Part shown: piece after piece, positions 1-5,605 of the stretch
Position numbering within the stretch: the first letter of the stretch is position 1
How the letters are laid out: every line of letters starts with the position of its first letter
Source: Polyangiaceae bacterium
Lineage (GTDB): Bacteria > Myxococcota > Polyangia > Polyangiales > Polyangiaceae
NCBI GenBank assembly: GCA_025936205.1
Contig: JAICTU010000468.1
Coordinates: forward strand, 1 to 7,101
DNA: 7,101 bases
Direction: 5' to 3'
Program-made: the position numbers and the translations under genes
The notes under the pieces: generated by a model
Database searches by the model: none
What the model saw: the letters and a program-made list of their open reading frames with translations, nothing else
What the model was told of the DNA's origin: nothing

Positions 1-28
1 CGACGCCAGGAGGGCCCTCCTGGCGTCG
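1..28. repeat. Perfect 28-bp palindrome, possible terminator
   Basis: The arm CGACGCCAGGAGGG is followed immediately by its exact reverse complement, giving 14 bp on each side with no spacer. As RNA it would fold into a very stable GC-rich hairpin whose loop forms from the central bases. It lies 47 bp beyond the stop of the doubtful minus-strand ORF at 76-297, so it could terminate that transcript or one entering from the left. No T-run follows it on the plus strand, and the minus-strand side lies outside the window. A dispersed palindromic repeat or a protein-binding site are alternatives. The palindrome itself is certain; its role is not. Confidence 0.6.
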
Positions 29-75
29 CCGGGCGAGCACCGTCACGAGCCCTCCAGACCATCACTGACATTGGT

Positions 76-297
76 TCATCGTGTCGTCGCCAGCCCGGCG
101 AGCTTTGCGTTCAGGAAGGCCAGCAGCAGTCGGTTGCCGTCCTGCTGATACTGCGAGACCTGCTGCTCGTGAAACGGCAGCGCCCGCGAGGATCTCGGGA
201 CGCCAGATCGGTGGGAATAGCGTCGTCCGATCTCCACCTCGTGCCCCGCCGCGAATAGATGCTCGAGCACGACGCGCGGACGCATCGCGTGCCCCAT
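76..297 (-). CDS. Doubtful small hypothetical protein (73 aa)
   Basis: I do not recognise this ORF. It runs from ATG at 297 to TGA at 76. In its favour, the third codon position is mostly G or C (roughly four fifths by eye), and the C-terminal half (QVSQYQQDGNRLLLAFLNAK) looks like an amphipathic helix. A GGGAGGG purine run also sits just upstream of the ATG, and a strong palindrome lies 47 bp past the stop. Against it, the purine run is only about 2 nt from the first ATG and would suit the second ATG (285) poorly too. The sequence also has no motif, signal peptide or membrane segment, and any GC-rich stretch yields ORFs of this size. It could be a genuine small protein, a remnant of a larger gene, or non-coding. 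Confidence 0.3.
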   Translation of the reverse strand: MGHAMRPRVVLEHLFAAGHEVEIGRRYSHRSGVPRSSRALPFHEQQVSQYQQDGNRLLLAFLNAKLAGLATTR

Positions 298-311
298 GCC
301 CTCCCGACGAC

Positions 312-339
312 GCCATATGAGATGCGCATGGCAATCTCA
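312..339. repeat. Nested inverted repeats, possible operator
   Basis: Two overlapping dyads are visible. GCCAT (312-316) pairs with ATGGC (328-332) around an 11-bp spacer, and TGAGAT (318-323) pairs with ATCTCA (334-339) around a 10-bp spacer. They lie between the start of the doubtful leftward ORF and the rhodanese gene, about 125 bp before the rhodanese ATG, in a locally less GC-rich patch. Arms of 5-6 bp are short enough to arise by chance, so operator function is only suggested by position. Confidence 0.25.
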
Positions 340-428
340 GTGTACGCTGCGGCAGCGGCAGTAAACAATGCCGGGTCATTGGCGACACCAGCTCGGACAG
401 AAGGCTGCCGCTGTCTGCAAATTGGCCC

Positions 429-456
429 TTGCCGGCGTTGCTGACCGGGGGATACT
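429..456 (+). promoter_or_regulatory. Candidate promoter for rhodanese lipoprotein
   Basis: TTGCCG (429-434) and GATACT (451-456) are separated by 16 bp. Each matches the housekeeping -35 (TTGACA) and -10 (TATAAT) consensus at four of six positions. A start site about 7 nt past the -10 would fall at or next to the ATG at 464, implying a leaderless or nearly leaderless message. The GGGGG run just before GATACT could instead be a distant ribosome binding site on a longer transcript. Recognition by eye only. Confidence 0.3.
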
Positions 457-463
457 CGCCTTC

Positions 464-943
464 ATGTTTCGTCAAACCATTGCCGCATTTGCCATCGTTT
501 CTGCGTTCGCTTGCGCCAAGAGCAGCCCCGAGGTGAGCGAACAGCGTCTCCAGCCGCAAGCTGCTGCGCCTGCCGCTGCTCCGCAGGTTGCCAGCGCGGA
601 TCCCCACGCCGGTCTCGACAAGGTGAGCGTCGATCAGGTCGCCGTCCTGCTCGAAGCCAAGAAGGCCCAGGCCGTGGACGCGAACGGCGCCGATACCCGC
701 AAGGAGATGGGCACGCTGCCGGGCGCCCTGCTGCTCACCAACTACAGGAGCTTCGACCTGAGCGAGCTGCCGGCGGACAAGAGCAAGGAGCTGGTGTTCT
801 ACTGCGGTGGTGAAGCGTGCACGGCCGCGCCCACGGCCGCCAAGCGCGCCAAAGAGGCCGGCTACACCGACGTGAAGGTGATGTCGGCCGGCATCAGCGG
901 CTGGGTCAAGGCACACAAGCCCGTCGACAAGCTCGACGTCTGA
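464..943 (+). CDS. Rhodanese-domain lipoprotein
   Basis: The product is a 159-residue envelope lipoprotein with a single rhodanese fold. The ATG at 464 was chosen over the longer frame from 368 because it yields a clean signal sequence: MFRQ, a hydrophobic stretch, then a lipobox ending AFA-C at Cys17. The residue after that cysteine is Ala rather than Asp, which favours outer-membrane sorting by the usual rule. An Ala/Pro/Gln-rich linker (about 22-45) precedes the rhodanese domain (about 50-155). The active-site loop is VFYCGGEACTAA, with the likely catalytic Cys114 and a second cysteine at 119. Downstream, GYTDVKVMSAGISGW matches the conserved rhodanese C-terminal segment. Rhodaneses carry a persulfide on the catalytic cysteine and move sulfur to thiophilic acceptors, or act as redox or binding modules. 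The substrate here is unknown. The gene converges on the hydrolase, with 31 bp between stops. The family call is firm; the physiological role is open. Confidence 0.9.
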   Translation: MFRQTIAAFAIVSAFACAKSSPEVSEQRLQPQAAAPAAAPQVASADPHAGLDKVSVDQVAVLLEAKKAQAVDANGADTRKEMGTLPGALLLTNYRSFDLSELPADKSKELVFYCGGEACTAAPTAAKRAKEAGYTDVKVMSAGISGWVKAHKPVDKLDV

Positions 944-974
944 GCTCTGGCGCTCCTCACCCCGGGGGGAAAGC

Positions 975-2087
975 TCACAGGGGGAATGCGGCCTTGGGCG
1001 GGGGACTCTTCTGCGAGGTGGCGTCCCCCGCCGCGCACTCGCCGTTTCCGAACAGCAGCTTGCGGCCGCAGCGCGAGTCCCACATGCGCTCGAACTCGTG
1101 CCCGACGTGAGGGATGATCACCAGGCGGAACCGTGACAGATCGACGCCCGGGACGTGGTCGGGGAAATTCTTGGTCGTCAGGCGATAGAAGTTCTTGCCG
1201 CGCTCGAAGCGGTTCTTGCCCTGCACGAGCGCGGGGCAGCTCTGATCGCCGTCATTGTCGTGCGTATCCTCGTCACCGAGCATCAGCGTGACGGGATACT
1301 CGGCCATCTTCTTCCACAGGCTGTCGGGGCTCGTGCCCATGAAGTAGTCGAGCCGGTTGTTTTCCACGCCGTAACGATAGTCGTTGTAGGTGTCCTTGCA
1401 GGCCTTGGTATCCTCGGCGCGCTCGTTGGTGAGGTACATGTACGTACCGGGGTTGGTGACGACGTAGCGCAACTGTCCCTTCCAGCTGGACATGTCGAGG
1501 CGGCGCCCGGCAGCGTGCTTCTGTACGAACTGTGCGCCCGCAGAGTGCCCCGCGATCACGATCTGCTCCAGGTTCGGGTTCTGGTCAATCAGGCGCTTGA
1601 GCACTCGGTCGAGCACCTCGAAGGACGAGAGGTGCGCGCCGTTCAGGCTCTTCATGCCGCTCTTCCAGCCCTCCTTGTCCCAGTACAGCACGCTCGACGG
1701 CAGCTTTTGCGCATTGACGTCGGTCTGGGTCAGGAACTGCAGCGCGATCACCAACGTGTCCTGCCCGTGCCCCTCTTCGTTCGCGAGCCGGCTCACGGCG
1801 TCGAAGTAGCTCTTGGCGTTGCGCTGCTTGCCGTGGATCACGACCACCGCGCGCCGGATCGTATCGCGCAGCTCACCGAGGCGCTGGTTGCGACAGTACG
1901 GCAGCCAGTCGATGTCGATGGTCCAGTGCGTCTTGCACAGCTCGTCCGTGCCGATGGGGCGCCCCTCGTTCTCTTCGGCGGCGGACGATGGGCTGGAGCA
2001 CAGCTGGGTGGCGAACAGCAAGGTGGATGCGGCCAGCCAGCGCAGCGGCCGCGAGCGAAGGAACTGGAATGCAGCGAGGGCAGACAC
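975..2087 (-). CDS. Secreted alpha/beta hydrolase
   Basis: This is a 370-residue alpha/beta-hydrolase-fold protein of unknown substrate, plausibly an esterase, lipase or related enzyme. The frame is open much further upstream, but that part is shadow of the neighbouring gene. The first workable starts are GTG 2087 and TTG 2093. GTG is preferred, giving a signal peptide with basic residues (RSRPLRW), a hydrophobic core (LAASTLLFA) and a probable signal peptidase I site near SSAA|EE (about 38). Cys30 is preceded by Leu and is not a convincing lipobox. The sequence VVVIHGKQRNAKSYF (81-95) supplies an HG oxyanion-type motif. GHSAG places the nucleophile at Ser182, GDEDTHD places a likely acid at Asp272 or Asp274, and HVGHEF places the general base at His330. 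Six cysteines remain after the signal (51, 65, 230, 284, 340, 351), suggesting disulfides in an exported protein. No clear Shine-Dalgarno precedes either start. It lies 116 bp downstream of the GST-like gene on the same strand. Confidence 0.85.
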   Translation of the reverse strand: MSALAAFQFLRSRPLRWLAASTLLFATQLCSSPSSAAEENEGRPIGTDELCKTHWTIDIDWLPYCRNQRLGELRDTIRRAVVVIHGKQRNAKSYFDAVSRLANEEGHGQDTLVIALQFLTQTDVNAQKLPSSVLYWDKEGWKSGMKSLNGAHLSSFEVLDRVLKRLIDQNPNLEQIVIAGHSAGAQFVQKHAAGRRLDMSSWKGQLRYVVTNPGTYMYLTNERAEDTKACKDTYNDYRYGVENNRLDYFMGTSPDSLWKKMAEYPVTLMLGDEDTHDNDGDQSCPALVQGKNRFERGKNFYRLTTKNFPDHVPGVDLSRFRLVIIPHVGHEFERMWDSRCGRKLLFGNGECAAGDATSQKSPPPKAAFPL

Positions 2088-2094
2088 CGTCAAA

Positions 2095-2100
2095 AGTATA
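2095..2100 (-). promoter_or_regulatory. Candidate -10 element for hydrolase gene
   Basis: On the minus strand TATACT (five of six matches to TATAAT) lies 7 nt before the GTG at 2087. That spacing would put the transcription start on or beside the start codon and would explain the lack of a Shine-Dalgarno sequence. No good -35 hexamer is visible 16-18 bp further upstream, so the promoter call is tentative. Confidence 0.27.
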
Positions 2101-2107
2101 CGGACGC

Positions 2108-2157
2108 TCCGCGCGGAACTTCCCGCCCGGGGGTCGGTGTACCCGCTGGAGCCAGCG
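2108..2157. repeat. GC-rich palindromes between GST-like and hydrolase genes
   Basis: TCCGCGCGGA (2108-2117) is a perfect 10-bp palindrome, and CGCTGG-AG-CCAGCG (2144-2157) is a 6-bp inverted repeat with a 2-bp spacer. Both sit in the 116-bp gap downstream of the GST-like stop and upstream of the hydrolase start. They could form weak hairpins that attenuate or terminate the GST-like transcript, but no T-run follows and such short GC palindromes are expected often at this base composition. Confidence 0.2.
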
Positions 2158-2203
2158 CAGCGGTGCGGCGGAGTGGCGGCGTGTGGGCGCGCCGCGCACC
2201 GTT

Positions 2204-2860
2204 TCAGCTGATCGGATCGAAGCGAAAGGGCGTCGCGCGCGCGGAGTCGCGCTCCGCGAAGCGCGCGCAGAAGGCCTGCAGCCGCGCCGAGTCGCCGCCG
2301 GGCAGCAACGAGCGGAACTCCAGGTGTGTCACCAGACAGAACAGCGTGACCTCCAGAAAGCTCAGCTCCCGTGGCGGCAGCAGATCCAGTACCGCCGCGA
2401 TGTTCTCTTCGAGCCAGCTCAAGCAGCCGCGCAAGCTCGTGTCGAGCTTCTCGCGGTGGGCGGCGGGAAGCTGCGCCCCGTTCAGGCTGCCCATGATCAA
2501 GCTCACCTCGGTGGACATCGCCTGCACGGTCAGCTCCTGAGCGTTCGCGAGCAGCGGATGCTCCAGCGCTTCGGGCCAGATCACGCGGCGCTCGAGCCGC
2601 GCGTGGCGCTTCAGCTCGCGGCACACGTTGAGCGCGCCGAACCAGGTACCGCTGGGTGCCACCAGCGCCGGGACGCGCAACGCCGGATTGCCGCCGTAGT
2701 CGCTCGCGCTCGCTGACGCGAGGCTGGGCACGACGCGCAGAGCAGGCTCCAGCCCGAGCTCCTGCGCGAAGATGCGTGTCACGCGTGTGAAGTGTGAGCT
2801 GGAGCGCCCGATGATCGTCAACTCCGGCGCGCTGGTGACAGATGGGGGGCTGTTCGGCAC
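2204..2860 (-). CDS. Glutathione S-transferase-like protein
   Basis: With the GTG start at 2860 this is a 218-residue cytoplasmic protein with the two-domain layout of glutathione S-transferases. The thioredoxin-like domain (about 12-86) opens with ELTIIGRSSSHFTRVTRIF, where a Ser of the SSS cluster (20-22) occupies the usual catalytic region. It continues with GNPALRVPAL (57-66), which contains the cis-proline Pro64 that positions glutathione's backbone. GALNVCREL (75-83) is the place where canonical GSTs have ESxAIxxYL. The rest (about 93-205) is a helical C-terminal domain. Length is typical of the family. Members conjugate glutathione to electrophiles or act as peroxidases or isomerases; none of these can be assigned here. 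The start is uncertain: TTG 2938 adds 26 residues with no family resemblance, and TTG 2821 would begin right at the first beta strand. No site has a good Shine-Dalgarno, and GTG is chosen for its codon and for a CATACT element 6 nt upstream. Confidence 0.75.
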   Translation of the reverse strand: MPNSPPSVTSAPELTIIGRSSSHFTRVTRIFAQELGLEPALRVVPSLASASASDYGGNPALRVPALVAPSGTWFGALNVCRELKRHARLERRVIWPEALEHPLLANAQELTVQAMSTEVSLIMGSLNGAQLPAAHREKLDTSLRGCLSWLEENIAAVLDLLPPRELSFLEVTLFCLVTHLEFRSLLPGGDSARLQAFCARFAERDSARATPFRFDPIS

Positions 2861-2866
2861 GCCGGG

Positions 2867-2872
2867 AGTATG
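2867..2872 (-). promoter_or_regulatory. Candidate -10 element for GST-like gene
   Basis: CATACT on the minus strand lies 6 nt before the GTG at 2860 and matches TATAAT at four of six positions. No recognisable -35 box is found at normal spacing. It is reported because the same ATACT core sits 7 nt before the starts at 464 and 2087. On its own it would be weak. Confidence 0.2.
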
Positions 2873-3110
2873 CGCGTTGCATAGCGAAACGCTACTCGTC
2901 AGACCACAGCGCGGCAGACATTTGGCGGGCTGCGTCAATAGACCCGCTGCGCCAACACCGGCCGGCTCGCATTCACGCGCTGCGACGAGCCCTTGCGTTC
3001 AGTGAGAGCATGGATCGTGCCGCACTCTGCGCCTCGAAACGGCGCCGACTCGCGTGTATCATCAGCACCACTTACCTTTGCCTTGCCCGGACTCACCGTC
3101 CGCGGACCTC
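2873..3110. other. Divergent intergenic region, GST-like gene and kinase
   Basis: This stretch separates two genes transcribed outward, so promoters for both should lie in or near it. I see no clear -35/-10 pair for the kinase. TATCAT at 3057-3062 is a weak -10 look-alike without a partner. A perfect 10-bp palindrome, GTCCGCGGAC (3098-3107), ends 3 nt before the kinase ATG and covers the place where a ribosome binding site would be. Reading frames from both neighbours stay open into the region (minus to 2938, plus from 3054), but neither extension looks like protein. Confidence 0.4.
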
Positions 3111-5597
3111 ATGCCCTCGCGACCAGAAATTCCCCGGGGGCACCCCGCGCCCCGAGCAGTGAGCCCACCCCAGGCCGAGAGCTGGGTGAGTGCGGACTCC
3201 GTGGATTCGGATTCCGACGATCCCGGATCGAAGAGCACGGAAACGGACGAGGTCCTGCTCGGCACCACGCTGCTCGGGAGCTACAAGATCGAGCGCGTGC
3301 TGGGCGAAGGCGGCATGGGCCGCATCTACGAGGCTCAGCACACGCGCATCGCGGAGAAGCGCTTCGCGATCAAAGTGCTGCGCCCCGAGCTGATCACCAG
3401 CTCGCAGGTTCGAGCGCGCTTTCAGCGCGAGATCGAGGCCGTGGCGCGCGTGACGCACCCCGCCGTGCTCACCATCATCGACGTGGGAAGCACCGATCGG
3501 GGCTGGCCGTTCATGGTCTGCGAGTATCTGCACGGCATGGATTTGCTGCGCTACCTGCGCCGCTTCGGTCCGCTGCAGGACGATCGTCTGGTGCAGATGG
3601 GCTGCCGTATCGCGGAGGCGCTGGAGGCGACGCACGCACAAGGCGTGATCCACCGCGACCTGAAACCGAGCAACGTGTTCTTGCTGGGCGCGTTCGAGCC
3701 GCTCGGGCCGGAGTGGGACCGCGTCAAGCTGATCGATTTCGGGCTCTCGCGCTTCGTCAGCCGCGACGACCAGCTGAGCAAGAGCGGCGTGGTCATGGGC
3801 ACGCCGGCGTACATGTCGCCGGAGCAGGCACGCGGCAGCAAGACAGACCACCTGACAGACGTGTACGGCGTGGGCGCCGTGCTGTACGCGGCCGCCACCG
3901 GCGTGCCGCCGTTCCGGGAAGAGACCCAGCAGCAGACGTTGATCGCGGTGATGAGCCGCGAGCCGGTGCGGCCGCGCGAGCTCAATCCGGCGATTTCCGA
4001 GCAGCTCGAGCTGGTGATTCAGCGCGCCATGTCGAAGCAGGCCGACAAGCGCCAGCCGAGCATGAGCGCGCTGCGGCTCGAGCTGTCGAACCTGGAGCAG
4101 CGCACGAGCGTGCGCGCATCGGGCCGAGCCGCGGGCAGGGACACGGTCGGCGTGCGCTGGCGCTTCCTGGGGCTGGCCGCCTCGGCGCTCCTGCTGGGCA
4201 CCGCCGCGCTGGCCAGCGCCGCATTTGGCACGCTGGCGCTGAACGTCGACGTGCTTCCGCTCGGCACCAATCAGCAGGCGGCGCTGGCGCTCGGCCTGGG
4301 CACGGCGGCGGGTCTGTTCTTGCTGGCGGCGCTGCGCTTCCAGCGCCGGACCTGGCGCGACACGGCGCAGGTGGCGGACTGGTTGCCTCGCTTGCGGGTG
4401 CCGGTGCTCACCGGTCTGGTGCTGTACGGCCTGGCGTCGTTCGGAGTGCGGCTCGGAGACGACGTGCTCGCGCACGTGCCGGCCAGCGGCGCGCTGGCTC
4501 GCGCACCGCGCGTCGCGTGGCCCGGCTGGAGCGTCCTGCTCGCGGCGCTCGCGCTGTTCGGCGGCACCGCGTCGGCCTTGCACCAGAACTGGTGGCGGGC
4601 GCTGCGCGCGCCTCAGCGCTGGGCGTGGGCGCTGGGGCTGAGCGCGACCGTCGCTCTCGGCGCGCTCGCCTTCGTGCGCTTCGGCCCGTTGCGGCGCGAC
4701 GGCGCCGAGCCGGTCCGCGCGTTGCAACCCGGCACTCTACAACCCGGCGCGGGCGCTCCGAGCGCAGCGGGCAGCGCCCTGACGGCGAGCACGGCCCCCA
4801 GCGCGGCAGAGCCGGTGCCGGCGCCGCTCCCCGTGCAAGACGCGGGCGCGGATGCAGCAGCGCTGCGAGACACCACGGAACTGGCGGGCGGCAGCGCAGA
4901 GCTGAACGCTGCGCCGCCAGCGAACGACCCGGCGCCGGCTCCACGTGCGGAGCCGCTCGAGCTGTCGACACTGAAACCACACGCGCAGGAGCACGTCCCC
5001 TCTCCTGCCCCGATGCCACCGGCGCCAACAGCGCCCAGGCTCGCCACACGCCCCTCGAGCAGCAACCCAGCCCAACTCAGCGACGCCGTGGAGGACGTGG
5101 CTCGCCAGCTGGCAAAGTCGCCCTCGCGCGCGTCCGACCCGGAGCTGCAAGAGCTCCTGCGCCGAGCGGCCAGCAGCGAAGGGGAAGCCTCGCGTGCCGC
5201 GTTTCGCGTGCTGGGCGAGTCGATGGGCAGCCGCGGGCCCGACCTGATCTGGGACCTGATGGTGGAGAAGCCCGAGCTGGCACAGAAAGCCAAATTCCGC
5301 CTGACGCGTTTCAAGGTGAAGCGCTTGTTTTCTCCGCAGCTCTCGATCGCCTTCGACCTGCGCTTCTTCGAGACCTGTGCGGGCCGCATCAGCCTCCTGC
5401 CGCGCGCCAACGCGCTCGGCGATCAGCGCAGCCGCAACGTGCTCGCGTCGCTGGCCACGGTCCCGGAGGGCTGCGCCGGCAAGACGGGCGGGGCCTGCAC
5501 CCCGCGCTGCCCGCGCGAGGCCGCCGCCTTCCTGCGATCGATGGAGATCATCGACCAGCGGCTGCGCAACGAGCAGCGCTCCGCGCTCGCCAACTAG
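3111..5597 (+). CDS. Transmembrane Hanks-type Ser/Thr protein kinase
   Basis: With ATG 3111 the protein has 828 residues. An acidic, low-complexity N-terminus leads into a complete kinase domain (about 58-330). Visible motifs are the glycine loop GEGGMG (65-70), AIK Lys88, the alpha-C Glu107 in REIEA, HRDLKPSN with catalytic Asp183 and Asn188, DFG Asp209, and MGTPAYMSPE closing the activation segment (Ser223, Ser225 and Thr231 are possible autophosphorylation sites). All catalytic residues are present, so it should be active. About eight extra residues lie between the catalytic loop and DFG. About five hydrophobic segments follow (roughly 349-378, 387-408, 430-448, 469-490, 503-524), then a Pro/Ala-rich stalk (about 526-655). 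The C-terminal region (about 656-828) is helical, with cysteines at 756, 788, 796 and 800. An odd number of spans puts that region outside the cytoplasm, where it may sense signals or bind partners. Alternative starts are GTG 3054, 3159 and 3186 (the last has a GAGAG run upstream); no start has a strong ribosome binding site. Kinase identity is certain, topology is inference. Confidence 0.93.
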   Translation: MPSRPEIPRGHPAPRAVSPPQAESWVSADSVDSDSDDPGSKSTETDEVLLGTTLLGSYKIERVLGEGGMGRIYEAQHTRIAEKRFAIKVLRPELITSSQVRARFQREIEAVARVTHPAVLTIIDVGSTDRGWPFMVCEYLHGMDLLRYLRRFGPLQDDRLVQMGCRIAEALEATHAQGVIHRDLKPSNVFLLGAFEPLGPEWDRVKLIDFGLSRFVSRDDQLSKSGVVMGTPAYMSPEQARGSKTDHLTDVYGVGAVLYAAATGVPPFREETQQQTLIAVMSREPVRPRELNPAISEQLELVIQRAMSKQADKRQPSMSALRLELSNLEQRTSVRASGRAAGRDTVGVRWRFLGLAASALLLGTAALASAAFGTLALNVDVLPLGTNQQAALALGLGTAAGLFLLAALRFQRRTWRDTAQVADWLPRLRVPVLTGLVLYGLASFGVRLGDDVLAHVPASGALARAPRVAWPGWSVLLAALALFGGTASALHQNWWRALRAPQRWAWALGLSATVALGALAFVRFGPLRRDGAEPVRALQPGTLQPGAGAPSAAGSALTASTAPSAAEPVPAPLPVQDAGADAAALRDTTELAGGSAELNAAPPANDPAPAPRAEPLELSTLKPHAQEHVPSPAPMPPAPTAPRLATRPSSSNPAQLSDAVEDVARQLAKSPSRASDPELQELLRRAASSEGEASRAAFRVLGESMGSRGPDLIWDLMVEKPELAQKAKFRLTRFKVKRLFSPQLSIAFDLRFFETCAGRISLLPRANALGDQRSRNVLASLATVPEGCAGKTGGACTPRCPREAAAFLRSMEIIDQRLRNEQRSALAN

Positions 5598-5605
5598 ACC
5601 CGCGC

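Larger units (their letters stand above)
298..463. other. Intergenic region upstream of rhodanese gene
   Basis: This 166-bp stretch holds no convincing gene. If the small minus-strand ORF at 76-297 is not real, the gene-free region extends from position 29 to 463. It contains nested inverted repeats at 312-339 and a promoter-like pair at 429-456. A plus-strand reading frame stays open upstream of the rhodanese ATG from 368, but its extra 32 residues lack protein-like features and would mask the signal peptide. Confidence 0.5.

Noticed and set aside
62..916. A 284-residue minus-strand open frame antisense to the rhodanese gene
   Set aside because: Low-complexity, Arg/Ala/Gly-rich translation with no domain; the plus-strand frame has a signal peptide and a rhodanese domain.
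944..974. Bidirectional terminator between the rhodanese and hydrolase genes
   Set aside because: Only a short CCCCGGGG core and a 5-bp dyad are present, with no T-run on either strand, so no hairpin terminator can be supported.
1155..2540. A 461-residue plus-strand open frame antisense to the hydrolase and GST-like genes
   Set aside because: It crosses two genes and their intergenic gap without interruption and has no recognisable motif, as expected of an antisense shadow.
2088..2882. N-terminal extension of the hydrolase frame up to 2882, giving 635 residues
   Set aside because: The added 265 residues are an off-frame reading of the GST-like gene, and would place the signal peptide in the middle of the protein.
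3057..3062. TATCAT as a -10 box for the kinase
   Set aside because: No -35 match at 16-18 bp upstream and no supporting context; a six-base partial match alone is not evidence.
3093..4727. A 544-residue minus-strand open frame antisense to the kinase
   Set aside because: Composition is dominated by Arg, Ala, Gln and His with no domain; it mirrors kinase codon bias on the opposite strand.
4725..4748. Short tandem duplication (CAACCCGGC twice, 15-bp unit, encoding LQPGT-LQPGA) in the kinase stalk
   Set aside because: Only two imperfect units in a Pro/Ala-rich linker; ordinary low-complexity drift rather than a functional repeat.
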